This document shows, in pieces, positions 9,187 to 20,254 of a stretch of 33,116 nucleotides of DNA (its first letter is position 1; the number at the start of each line of letters is the position of its first letter). The notes below the pieces were generated by a model that saw only the letters and a list, made by a program, of their open reading frames with translations, had not been told where the DNA came from and did no database searches. The DNA comes from Reclinomonas americana ATCC 50394 (Eukaryota > Jakobida > Jakobea > Jakobida): NCBI GenBank assembly GCA_048213135.1, contig PS015026.1:262093-295208 (forward strand), given 5' to 3'. A program made the translations under genes and the position numbers.

Positions 9187-12100
9187 ATGCTCTCGTCGGG
9201 GCAAGAGCTCACGAATGGCGATGGAGTCGTGCAGGAGTTCCTCTTCTTTCTGTGGAAGAGACGGTCGCGGCATGAGGACCACTTTGCGGGGGTGAGAGTG
9301 GCGCAGACTGTGCTCTTCAATCTCGGTCGACCACAGTGGTGGTTCTTCTCGTCGTCGTCGGAGCCGAGTGGTGAGAGAGAACAGAGAGAAAAGAGAGAGC
9401 ATAGGCAGGTGACACTCACACTCGCTCGTTCTCTGACACGCAGGTGCGCTCAAGAAGAAGAGCGAGGCGAACATCCGAACAGAGAACGTGCGACAGGCAT
9501 TCATAGCTCCGAAGAAGCTGCAGCCGGCGCTTCCGGCTGGCGGCACCAGCAGTGGCTTCAGCGCTGGTGTGACAGTGAACAGTCTGTTCATCAGCAGCGA
9601 GGGCGATGCCAAGCGCGGAGATGCCGATGTCACGATGCAGTTTCACACAGCGGAATCACTGGGTGAGCTCCCTCCCACCTGCTCCCTCGCGCGTGTAGAG
9701 GCTCATTCGTTGCTGTGATTCGTGAAGATGCGCTGTTGTTGGACTCGAGCACGCCTCGAAACGGGTTGCTGCAGGAGTTTGTCATTTCGCAGGAGGATCC
9801 GTCGCGACCGCGTCGCAACTGTGCGTCTTGCTCCTCTCCGCTTGTCTGTGTGTACGTGGTGGTGATGCTGACCCGCGTGCGCGCTGCTCAGCGGTTCTGG
9901 TGGTGGTCTGGTCGCCGTCGCTGATGGTGGCCGAACGACGCACCAACATTTATCGGATTGATGACGAATCGCGGACACTGTATGAGCGTGTGATGACACA
10001 CGATGGGGACTTGCGATACAGCGAGACGGGTACGTGCACTTGCTTGGCGATGTGGTGGCGGTGGTGGTGGACAACTCTCTTCTGTGGATCTGAACGGGAC
10101 ACGCATGTACCGTCTGCAGAGCCTGTGCGCTCGGACAAGCTGCTGTCGCGACTGGAAGATGCCTGCCAGTCCATGGTCGCTCACATTGAGGGCGTGGAGA
10201 CAAAGAAGACACTGGCACGCATGTGTCTGCACTTCAAAATTGATACCAGAGGTGCGTGCACGGGCTGCCGATGAGATGTTCCGATGTGCACTACTCATGT
10301 GGCGCGTGTGTGTGCAGATCGACTGGTGTTTCTGTACTGCACGTCGCTGCGTGTTTCGGATCGACAAAAGGTACACAACGATTATGCGCATAAGCATACT
10401 TTGACGACGATATTCGGAGGAACTAAGCCACTTTTTTGCAGGATATCTACAGAGAAGTGTCGGCTCCATCATCTCGGTCCACCTCGTTGGCCCCCAGTGG
10501 CCGCGCCTCCGCCGTTTCGTACCCAAGCAATTGTGCTGCGTGTTGGCCGCACGTACGCTGTGCTGACATGCAACTGCTGCGCGCGTATGTGTGTGTCAGT
10601 CCAAGCGACAGGTGCAGCTTCCACCGCCGGCTCCAACTAGCGCCACACTTGCACGGCCGGCGTCGAACAATCGACGCATGAGGTGTGCAAAACACGCACA
10701 TGCCTCTGCTATCCACACTGTCTCCTCACATTTGTGCTTCGCGCGCAGCTCCATGTCGCAAGTGGCGCCGTCACGCACGGTCAGTACTTGGCGCTCGTGT
10801 CGTGCACCTTGCCTGCTCATCTAACTCGGTGTCTGCCACAGGCCGATGCACGTGCGCATTTTGCTGGCGCAGCAACACGCTCTGCCTCCGTTGCCTCGGT
10901 GTTTACGCTGCAGAAAGTTGTGTGCCTATCGTTCTCGTTGCTGTCGAGCCCGCTGTGTCTGACTCTGTTCCACCACAGTTGCGCACACCACCCAAGCCGC
11001 AACCTGTGCGCTCACTCAATCTGTCGTCCACTGCTCGGGAGACACGCATCGCAGAGAAGGAGGCTCTTGATTGGACATGTCATGCGTGCCGTCGTCAAGT
11101 CGGTACGTATACGTGCGCTGCGTTGCGTGGCTGCAATGCAGGGTTCGTGTTGGTGACTGTAATATCTCGGCTGCAGACGGTTCGCAAACACCACATCACA
11201 TGACGCTGCGCAACGTCATGGTCTCTGCCGGCGATGACATTCGTCCGTACACTGTGCCATTCGACCCGGAGGAGCGATTCAACATTGGTCGCTTTGCACC
11301 GCGCGTTGCGTTTACTGCACTGCACGGCTCTGCCGCCACTGATGTGTGGCCGCCTGTGCTGACCTCGGTTCCACTTTCACAGTCGAAACCACCGTCGCCC
11401 TCTGTTGTCGAGGAGACCTTTGATGAGAGCATGCTGATTCCGCTGGAGGGACCGATTTTCCATTGGGTGACTGATTACGAGAAGGGTGAGGCTTTTGTTT
11501 TTCAATCCACCAAGAATGAGTGAGTTGCAGCTAACAGGCAAGTCTCGCAGTGATTTCAAGTGTGGAATCGTCTCCACAGCTCGTCGGTGGCAGCCTCCCG
11601 GCGTCGCCATCTGTTGCAGCACCGACCATCGATCAGGGAGAGCATGCAGTGCTGGAGGGGAGCGGCTTGCACGACGCGGTGGGAGAGGGGGAGGCAGATG
11701 AATCCACGGCGGCGACAGCACAAGGTGCAGATGAGACTGACGGTGGGGAAGCTGTGGTCTTTATGAATTCGGAGGAGCAGGATGAGCTGCCGCCACCGCA
11801 GCCACAACACCGTCCGTGGGAGGCCGTGGTCCGGGAAGTCGAAATGTCAAGAGTCAACTCGCCGGAAATGATGCGCATGACATCGCACAGCAGCTATCGT
11901 CCTCGTTGCGTAGTGGGTCAGTTTTGTCTGTGCACACGCGCACACGCCACCAACTTACACTGTCGGTCTGCAGGTGAAATGGACTGGCGACGGGCGGCGC
12001 CAGTGTCCGTTCTCGCGGTGCGTCCACAACTGACATTGGACGAGTTCTGTGAGCTCTGTCGCACTGGCAAGCTGTTGGACGAGCCTGTCGATACGTGCGA

Positions 12101-14058
12101 CTCGTGTTACTTGCAAATCACGCGATAGTTTCGTCGCCACCGGCTTTGCCACTCCTGGAGGAAGAGAGAAAGAGACTCATCATTCTTCTTGTCGACGACG
12201 CAGTTTGAGCACGTACTCGCGAGGCGGCAAGCGTCGACGACTCAAGTTTGGAGCCGAGGACTCGCTCTCGTCTTCGGTAAAACTGCCGTCGGTGAACAGT
12301 CGCGGCTCGAACTCGACCAGGAATCGCTCGAAGACCAATTCGCCGCCCAAGACACGCAGTCGACACAGCCGCGCGCACGATCATCGCGCCAACGACGGCT
12401 ACGGGGATGAGAACGTACACATTGTCGTGCAACAACGGGTACCTGAGGTACACGGGCACATGATGGAGGAGGAGGAAGTGATGGTGGTGGACGACGGACA
12501 GCACAATGCGGAGACGCGGCTGACGCGCTCGGCCAGCAAGTTGCGTCGTCACTCGGTCAATTCGTCTCAACGAGAACGAATGCTCACAACTGACCTCACA
12601 GAAGCGGCGGTACCGGTTCCTACTTGCTGTCGGCTTCGGAGGTGCCGTATCGAGTGTCGCATTCGACGTCCCCGACCAAGCGCGCAGCGCGCGGTGTGCC
12701 GCTGCACTCTCAGGCGGTGCGTACACGCTCTCTTTTTTCCACCTCTTTCGATTGCGGCATGTTTCTCACTCGTCTTTCCGTGAGCAGCGACATGAAGAGC
12801 TGTGGAAACGAAGGCTAGTGACCAATACCGAGGAGGACCAGCGGATGGCGTCGTCGCTGTTGCAGCTGGACGCGGTGTTGGAGTCGGTCGTTCGTTCGCA
12901 CACTCGCGTGCAGGTCGGTGTGCGTGGTCAGCTGCCGTTTGCGCTCCACGAGACACAGAAAGCACAGTGCGTAGTCTGTGTGGTATCTTGGATTTCTCTT
13001 GCCCAGCGATAGTTATTTGACTGTGTTGTGTGCGTACAGGCTGCGACGCGCCATTCATCGTGCACAATTCGATCCGCAAGGTGAGCACTCAACTCTGCGT
13101 CTTCGCCGGTACATGGTCACGTAAATCTCATCATTTTTTGTTGTCGTTGTTGCAGACCAAGACGAGGGCCCCTTCTTGCTGCCTCTAGCGAGGCAGTCGT
13201 CAAACTCGAAGCCGCCAACGTCGCCGGGTCGTGCCAAGCAGCAGAACCGACCAGGAGCTGTGTACGCCAACACCGTGCTGCCGCGCAAGTATCCGGTCGT
13301 CGGTGGTGGCGGCAAGGCCAAGTCGTCTCAGGCGTTGCCGGCCGCGCGAGGTGCGCCGCGTCGTGCGGCCACAGACGCCGCGATGCGAGTGCCACCGTTG
13401 CGACGAGTGGCCGGGTCTGTCGAAGACATGGACGGTGCGCACGTGTCACGTGTTCTTCACATGGTGCTGTCGCTGACCTACTCACGTGGATGGTTGGCGC
13501 GGTGCAGATGATCGCATCGATGGTGCGTCGGACATGGTGGAGAGCGACTTCGAGATCAAGACGGAGACGGATCCGACTGCGCCATCCACCAAGCCTGTGT
13601 CGCCCTCCAACTCGTTCCTGCAGGGCGACTTTGAGACCATTGACACTGAGCTTCGTGTGGACGAGGCGGCGGCAGTGGAGAGTCTCGGCGCCACCACCGC
13701 TCCACCTCCCAGACCAGCCGAAAACGCAGCTCGTCGTCGGCGCCGCGCCGATGGCAACGATGAGAGCGTCGGCGGCGGCGGAGACGACGAAAGTCTGCCG
13801 GCGCCTGCGTCCATTGGTTCTCCCAAACCGCGAACCGGTGGTGGGGCACGCACGCTATCCACGCTGCTGTCACCACAGCCGAAGACGGCGACGGCCCCAG
13901 TGTCGCCGGGCCACGATCCCACGCGCCAGATGACTGCGGCCGAGATTGCGGAGAACCGACTCCGATTATCGAGACTGGTGGAGGAGTTGCAGTTGGGCTC
14001 GCAGGGTGACGACGGCATTGATTTGGCGCACGTTGCGCAACCATTGCAGTGGAAATAG
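9187..14058 (+). CDS. Long multi-exon protein with conserved WSP-ERR-FKID-CTSLRV block and CxxC pairs; function unknown
   Basis: The start is ATG 9187 (MLSSGQELTNGDGVVQEF). Splicing introns of about 60-75 nt gives a continuous frame: ALKKKSEANIRTENVRQAF; SVLVVVWSPSLMVAERRTN; LYERVMTHDGDLRYSETEP; LARMCLHFKIDTRDRLVF; LYCTSLRVSDRQK. This resembles hypothetical proteins I recall from other protists (WSP...ERR.N...FK.D..DR...C.SLR), but I know no name and cannot verify it. Then come Ser/Pro-rich linkers, DWTCHACRRQ (about 11069), GDDIRPYTVPFDPEERF, and a second pair FCELCRTGKLLDEPVDTCDSC (12040-12107), perhaps halves of a zinc ribbon. The frame meets TAG at 12126-12128; a later splice or a sequence error is needed to join the Ser/Arg-rich C-terminal exons (12204-14058, ending LQWK). 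It could instead be two genes. Confidence 0.5.
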
Positions 14059-14126
14059 TGATAATTGAGAAGTAGGGAAAATGGAGAGTGATTGCTCTTG
14101 TTTGTTCGCAAGAAAGACAATTATGT

Positions 14127-16741
14127 TCATTCGCCACCGTCGTCGTTGAGAAGACTCGGAACCAGCGGCGGTGGGAACGACGCACGTATCTGTATCGCCA
14201 ACCCTTCCACCCACTGCGCCGAATGCGTCTCTAATGACCACAGCGCACGCTGTGCGTCTGTCTCCTGCGACAAGACTTGATCTGCGGGACCAGCACGGTA
14301 TTGAGTGCTCCCGCAGCAATCACTGCCGCACACACACAGAAGAGAGAAAACGCACCTCCCGCACTTGCCAGACGAGAGAGTGTGTTGTACAGGTCGCCGT
14401 GCTGCGAGTTTGACAGACGAGCGCGCAATGTGGCTACGTTGCTGAGGGCCGTCGTCATTCTCGTGCGTACCAAGTCGCCCTGGCGAGCTGCAGCGCCAGT
14501 GTGAGCGGTGAGCGGCGAGCGAGCAACAGAAGCGACAAGGTACGTCGCACGCACCAACAAATCGTGCAATCTCCGACGTTCGCGAACGCAACACATCGGC
14601 CACTTGCAGCAAGTCAATCACTGCACGCCGCACCGAAGTCACCTCGTCGCGAATCTCGTTTTCCCGCTGCAGTGGCAATCAGCGACATTGATGCCGATTG
14701 CTACTCCTTGCACAATACACACTCACCCTGGCGGACTGCTGCAGAGCCTCTTGAGCCTGCTCCCGACACCGGCGCTCTGCATCCTCCATGCTCTCAATCT
14801 GCGTCCGCACAGCATCGAGCCGTTCCTGCAACGTCGAGTTCAGACGCATGGTGTTCGCGGCATCATTCTCCAGTCGTGCCGTCTCATCTTCCAGCGCCAG
14901 CACACGCTGCTGTCGCGAGTTGTAGTGCACACTCAAGAGGTCGAGTCTGCACAGGAGTGATATTGCGTCAGGCCACTGGAAAACACTCGCAAAGGTAGAC
15001 ACGGAGCACTCAACTTTTTCTGCAACTCATTTCGCCTCCTTGAACGCTCTGCATGTTCGCGCGTCGCATCCTCCAAACCGCTCTCCTTCTTCACCAATTC
15101 CTCAAACGTGCGCATGTACCTGCACAAGGAAGTGTTGAGAAAGCACATTCGGCGTGGAGAGCACACACGCCATCTTCTTTTTTTGCACCGTTCCGACAGC
15201 AATCTCAGCCGCTCTTCCATGGCCACACCAGATGGCATATCACGCGACGATGGCGACGGTGACCGTTGCTGTGCAAAGCAGCCACAGATGAGAAGGCATT
15301 CACACGCAGCTGCACGAGGCACACGCACTGGACGAACTCTCGATCCTCGTGGTGACGGCGAGCGGCTGCTGCGCGGCGAAAGCGAGCGCATACCACGAGG
15401 TGATGGAGAGCGAGCGCTGCGTGGACTCTGACTGGTGGGCAATCCGAGCAACTCGAGAGCGTCGCTGTACGGCTTGACAGTGGCGCGCACTGTCATGTGG
15501 TCGGGAGAACCGCGGCCGCTTCCGCCAGTCGCCGGGATGCAGCTGACGACCACGCGCCGCGGAGATGTGCCGGGCGAGGGGTGAGAGCGACGTGGAGAGA
15601 CCCCATTGCGTGGCGACTGGGACGCAGATGATCGAGGGCCGCGCGGTGACGCAGCGTTTGAGGAGGACGCACTGGGCGATCTCGAACTGCGGCTGAACTG
15701 ATGGAGTGCACGAGATGTTTCCTTTCGTACAGCGCTGGAGGGAAGCGGACGTCAGAGTTGGACACGACACGACACGACAGGAGGATTGCAAGGAGGATCA
15801 ACGCACGGACTGAGTTCGGCCATGAGAAGCGGTGGTGTGCCCGGTGGATCCAGCGTCAGCGGAACTGAGCGCAGTGGCACAGGAGAGGTGCCGACACGGG
15901 AAACGATTTCGGCAACCGACATCTCTGCATGGCGATGTGGATCAGCTCAAAGACCGCACACTCTCGTTCTGTTGCAAGTGTATACAAACCAGCCGACGTG
16001 CGTTCGGGGCTGCGAACTTCAGCCATCGGTGGAATGGCTTGCACGTATGCAGACGGCGGTGAACTGTACAAAGGCACGGTGAGCAGGCGTCTACCAACAC
16101 TTCACGTGCAGTTGGGGTGCACACACAACTTGCTGTTGCTTGACGACGACGCCGGCGGAGGTGGTGCATTCGATGAGTGGCGCCGCTGCACAACAGTGGC
16201 GAGAGTGAGCGACGTTGGCGATGCACGCAGCCGCTCCTCTCGCGCCGGCGCGGATGGCTGCGCTTGCTGCTGAGGCGGCATATCGATGTATTCGCCATCG
16301 TCATCCTCCTCCTCATCATACGGTCTCTTTGTCTTGCAATTCTGCACAATGCACGGCTATGAATGCGGCGACACAAGCTGGAGAGGTTGTGGCGTAGCAA
16401 CACACACACACCAGTTGGTCCAACGGAGGTGGTGTCGGCACGCGGTCTGCGTGCTCTTCGAGGTAGGAGAGCGAGTGTTCCAGGTTCTGCTGACGCGACA
16501 TGGCGAACACCGATTGCAGATGCGAGTACTTGGCGGCGAGCTCAGCACGCAGCGGATCTACGGGGGAACACGGCACCGCCATTAGACTCACTACCACAAG
16601 CATGCACCCTTTGTGCAGGGAATAAACGCACCCGTTGGACTCGGCGACATGGTGTCGTCGGTGGGTGAGTGGTAGGAGGCCGAGGACGTCGGCGAACCGG
16701 CCTCGCCGAACCGCACCACCTCCAAATCGGCCAGCATCTGT

Positions 16742-16786
<45 letters not shown>

Positions 16787-18398
16787 TGTCACACACACAC
16801 GCACAGCGAAGAAACAAAGCACACATGGTGGAACCTGCAACGTGTCGGCTGCACCGCTGGCCACCGAGGACGGGATGCGAGAGGGACTGCACGGGAAAGG
16901 GGCAACTATTAGTGCATGCCAGGGAAACAAAGTAGACTCGACGTAGCGCAACGAGGGCGACCGTCGAGGGTTGGTGGGTGACACGCTGTCGCTGGGCGGT
17001 TGGCCCATCGACTCCTCGAGTAGCCGCAGCTCGGCGGCCAGACGTTGTGAGGTGGCAGAAGGCAGTGTTTGAGCTGGCGATGCCACGGTGGAGGCCGCGG
17101 CGGCGGTGACCGCGGCCGCCGAGGCCGCAGCCGCCGATGCCGCCACAGGCGGTGAGAAAGGGGCGCGCCGCAAAGGTACTGCCGTTGGCGAATTGAAGAC
17201 GAGAGAGGGTCCGGAGGCCATGGAAGGCGACACGGCTTCACCGTGGTTGCTGCTCTTGTTCGCATCCACCAAGTACACGACAGAGGCGTCGCCATCGCTG
17301 GTGTCGATCGGTGGCGGAGGGAGCGGTGGTNNNNNNNNNNNNNNNNNNNNNNNNNNNNNNNNNNNNNNNNNNNNNNNNNNNNNNNNNNNNNNNNNNNNNN
17401 NNNNNNNNNNNNNNNNNNNNNNNNNNNNNNNNNNNNNNNNNNNNNNNNNNNNNNNNNNNNNNNNNNNNNNNNNNNNNNNNNNNNNNNNNNNNNNNNNNNN
17501 NNNNNNNNNNNNNNNNNNNNNNNNNNNNNNNNNNNNNNNNNNNNNNNNNNNNNNNNNNNNNNNNNNNNNNNNNNNNNNNNNNNNNNNNNNNNNNNNNNNN
17601 NNNNNNNNNNNNNNNNNNNNNNNNNNNNNNNNNNNNNNNNNNNNNNNNNNNNNNNNNNNNNNNNNNNNNNNNNNNNNNNNNNNNNNNNNNNNNNNNNNNN
17701 NNNNNNNNNNNNNNNNNNNNNNNNNNNNNNNNNNNNNNNNNNNNNNNNNNNNNNNNNNNNNNNNNNNNNNNNNNNNNNNNNNNNNNNNNNNNNNNNNNNN
17801 NNNNNNNNNNNNNNNNNNNNNNNNNNNNNNNNNNNNNNNNNNNNNNNNNNNNNNNNNNNNNNNNNNNNNNNNNNNNNNNNNNNNNNNNNNNNNNNNNNNN
17901 NNNNNNNNNNNNNNNNNNNNNNNNNNNNNNNNNNNNNNNNNNNNNNNNNNNNNNNNNNNNNNNNNNNNNNNNNNNNNNNNNNNNNNNNNNNNNNNNNNNN
18001 NNNNNNNNNNNNNNNNNNNNNNNNNNNNNNNNNNNNNNNNNNNNNNNNNNNNNNNNNNNNNNNNNNNNNNNNNNNNNNNNNNNNNNNNNNNNNNNNNNTA
18101 TGAGAGAATGCATGCGAGTGTGTGTCTGTTTGTGTGCATGTTACCTCCTCTCCATCGGCATTGGTGGGTGAGAGGGGAATAGGCGCGCCTGGGCGACGCA
18201 GGCGCAGAGAGAGGAGCAGCTGAGGAGCACCAGAGGTGGCCGCACTCACTGGTGACATGCCATGCAACTGCACACACAGTGCACGAGTGCCAGTGAGAGA
18301 AAGAGCAGACAGTGCATGTGTGTGTAAGACAGAGAGACACACACCGCATCGACACCTCGCACTTCTGCCACGCGAATGGTGAAGCGCGTGGCGATCAT
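14127..18398 (-). CDS. C2-like N-terminus / coiled-coil C-terminus protein, interrupted by a 768-N gap
   Basis: The start is ATG 18398. The first exons join as MIATRFTIRVAEVRGVDA + LHGMSPVSAATSGAPQLLLS, ending LSPTNADGEE. This pattern (F-x-I-x-V-x-E-V-x-G, then a beta strand LLLSLRLRR) resembles the N-terminal C2 domain of EEIG1/EHBP1-type proteins. After the gap come Pro- and Ala-rich stretches, ADLEVVRFGEAGSPTSSA, AELAAKYSHLQSVFAMSRQQ, then an acidic YDEEEDDDGEYIDMPPQQQ. Further spliced exons (MSVAEIVSRVGTSPVPLRS, MAELSPAVRKETSRALHQF) link to an SPR/SPSPR-rich region and a coiled coil (EELVKKESGLEDATREHAE; ALEDETARLENDAANTMRL). An intron of about 75 nt near 14290-14360 leads to DQVLSQETDAQRALW and TGA 14127. 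A cytoskeletal or membrane-trafficking scaffold is possible, but that is inference. Confidence 0.6.
16743..16784. repeat. CA dinucleotide microsatellite (21 units) in intron
   Basis: An uninterrupted CA run within an intron of the minus gene; on the coding strand it is TG, directly upstream of the CACAG acceptor. Confidence 0.9.
17331..18098. other. Assembly gap (768 N)
   Basis: A run of 768 N inside the minus-strand C2/coiled-coil gene; it hides one or more exons between the N-terminal domain and the Pro-rich middle. Confidence 0.99.
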
Positions 18399-18465
18399 GA
18401 GATATCGGAGAAGAGTGGGTTTTGTGACAATCTACTCGCGTTTTCCTCCGTGTTTCGTTGCCACA
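18399..18465. promoter_or_regulatory. 67-bp divergent promoter
   Basis: The minus start (18398) and plus start (18466) are separated by 67 bp. It includes TTTGTGACAATCTACT and a pyrimidine stretch, but no certain element. Confidence 0.4.
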
Positions 18466-20130
18466 ATGGAGACAGGTGGATCACCCACATCGCCCACTTC
18501 GCGAGGGCGATTGTCTGTGGAAGATGGCTGGAAGGTCTCTCTCACACACGCACACGCTCTCTGTCTGTGTGTGTGTCTGTGTGTGTGTTTTGACATGCAG
18601 TTGGCGCAGGTTGTTCCTCGCGTTGATTCTCCTCCTGCTGCTGCTGGAGGTGAGTGTGTGTGTGTGTGTGTGTGTCGCGACAGAGAGAGTGTGTGTGTTT
18701 GCTTACACGCATGCGCAGGGAGTCCACCTGGCGCGGCCTCTGTCGGTCTGTGTGTCTCTCAGTCGCTCACATTGTGTCTTGTGTCGCTCACCACTGTCTG
18801 TGCACAGCTGCCTTCACCACACCATCACCGCGTGTGTCTCGTGCCACGTCACCTCGTTGCGTGGGCACGCACGCACTTGCTCTCTCTCTCTCACGCGCTC
18901 ATGCGCACGTTGCGTGCAGGGTCGAGAACCAGCAGCACATCGCCTCTTCGTGCGTCTCCTGGTGTGCAGTCAACTGTACGCAAACGTAGAGTTGTCTGAT
19001 CGCGTGTTGCAGGCGCACTTCCGCAGTCGCTGTACGACTCTGATGCGCAGTTGTGGACCGAGAAGAAGAAGCTGCAAGTGTTGTCGGAATGGTTCAATTT
19101 TGGCGAGACTGTGTGCTTCCCGATGTTGCTGCTGACTGCTGTTGCTCTCGCAGCTACAATGCACTGTGGGATCGCTCTGTGGAGGTCGAGAAGCGCTTGG
19201 CGGAGATGGATAAGCGCAACAGGAGCGTGGATCAGCAGGAGGCCGTCATTCAGCAGCGCATTGATCGTCTGGTGTCGTCGTTGCGGCAGCAGGAGTCGGT
19301 GTTTGAGCGGACCAAGACGGCGTATGCCAAGTCGGTGGTGTGTTGTTGTGTGTACGCGTGTCTCTCTTTTTTGTCGCGTGGCGGCTGAGCTGTGGCGACA
19401 GGCGGAGGCCGAGTTCAGCGCTCGTCTGCACGCCTGTTTGCAGGAGACGCTGTTGACGGAGGAGAGCCGGTTGACGGCGGCCACGCAACGGACGCAGGCG
19501 GTGGCGCGGCAGCTGGAAAGCGTGCAGCAACAGCAGGCCGCACAGCAGGAGCGAGAGCCGACGGTTAGCATCCAGCAGGCGGGACAGGTGGGCGCAACAC
19601 GTGTGTTTAGCGGCGGCTGTCAGAGAAGGGCAGTAGCTCACGTGTGTACAGATGCGCGTGCATGTGGCGTTGCGCGAGTGCGCGTCGGCTGCAGAATCCG
19701 ACTGCCTGCGATTGGCGAGGACTGCTGGTGCGTTCGATTTCGTTCGTCTCTACTTTCGCTCTTGCGTGTCTCATGTGGGCGCACAGACGACGCGCTGCAG
19801 GCGCTGTCCGGAACGCTGTCCGAGTGCTCGGCTCTCGCCTCCGCCGCTCGCTTCCGCGCCCAACAGCAACTGGACGCGGCGCAGTCGTTCGCCCACGTGG
19901 AGCTGCAGGCCACGAATGCCGCACGACTGGACGACCTGTGCGAGGCCATGGACCATTCGGAAACGGTTTGCGTCGGACGCAATGCGTGTACGTGTTTTTG
20001 ATTCTCATCATGTCTGCGTATACAGTCGCTGGAAGAGTGCGTGTCACGGATGCAGCATTTGTGTACACTCATCCAGGCGTGGGACGAGCGGTCGGCGTCG
20101 CTGCTGAGACTCTCCTCTGCCGCCACATGA
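18466..20130 (+). CDS. Coiled-coil protein, function unknown
   Basis: The start is ATG 18466 (METGGSPTSPTSRGRLSVED). Several short Ser/Pro-rich exons separated by GT/CT-rich introns follow (GSRTSSTSPLRASPGVQST). The body is helical: LYDSDAQLWTEKKKLQVL; YNALWDRSVEVEKRLAEMDK; QQEAVIQQRIDRLVSSLRQQ; AEFSARLHACLQETLL; ESVQQQQAAQQERE; MRVHVALRECASAAESDC; DDALQALSGTLSECSALASA; ending SLEECVSRMQHLCTLIQAW and TGA 20128-20130. Spectrin-like or BAR-like helices are conceivable but not shown. It is 124 bp upstream of the same-strand RPA1-like gene, with its own apparent start, so they are separate. Some N-terminal exon edges are uncertain because the introns contain microsatellites. Confidence 0.6.
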
Positions 20131-20254
20131 GCGAGTGTACCAATATTCGCTTGTTGGTCGAAGAAGATTCGCGTCGGTGTTGCAATTGGATTCAAAATCG
20201 CATCTCTTTGCTCTTTTCACTCACCCGTCGCGAGAGGAGAGGAGTGGTGAGAGA

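Noticed and set aside
10853-11000. Zinc-finger-like CTCAFCWRSNTLCLRCLGVY
   Set aside because: It is in the wrong frame; the coding frame there is ADARAHFAGAATRSASVASV, followed by a GTTGTG...CACAG intron.
12600-12780. Hydrophobic frame YRFLLAVGFGGAVSSVAF as a membrane segment
   Set aside because: The alternative frame (SGGTGSYLLSASEVPYRVSH) has the stronger G/C third positions and is flanked by introns 12540-12601 and the GTGCGT intron at about 12720-12788 that keep frame.
14231-14617. C-terminal transmembrane helix FSLFCVCAAVIAAGALNTVLV for the minus coiled-coil gene
   Set aside because: It is read from inside a GTGCGT...CCCGCAG intron of about 75 nt. Splicing that intron in phase 1 lands in a better coding frame (DQVLSQETDAQRALW) that ends at 14127.
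16316-18355. 679-residue minus open frame
   Set aside because: It reads through the N gap, a CA microsatellite (CVCVCV) and several introns; only parts are exons.
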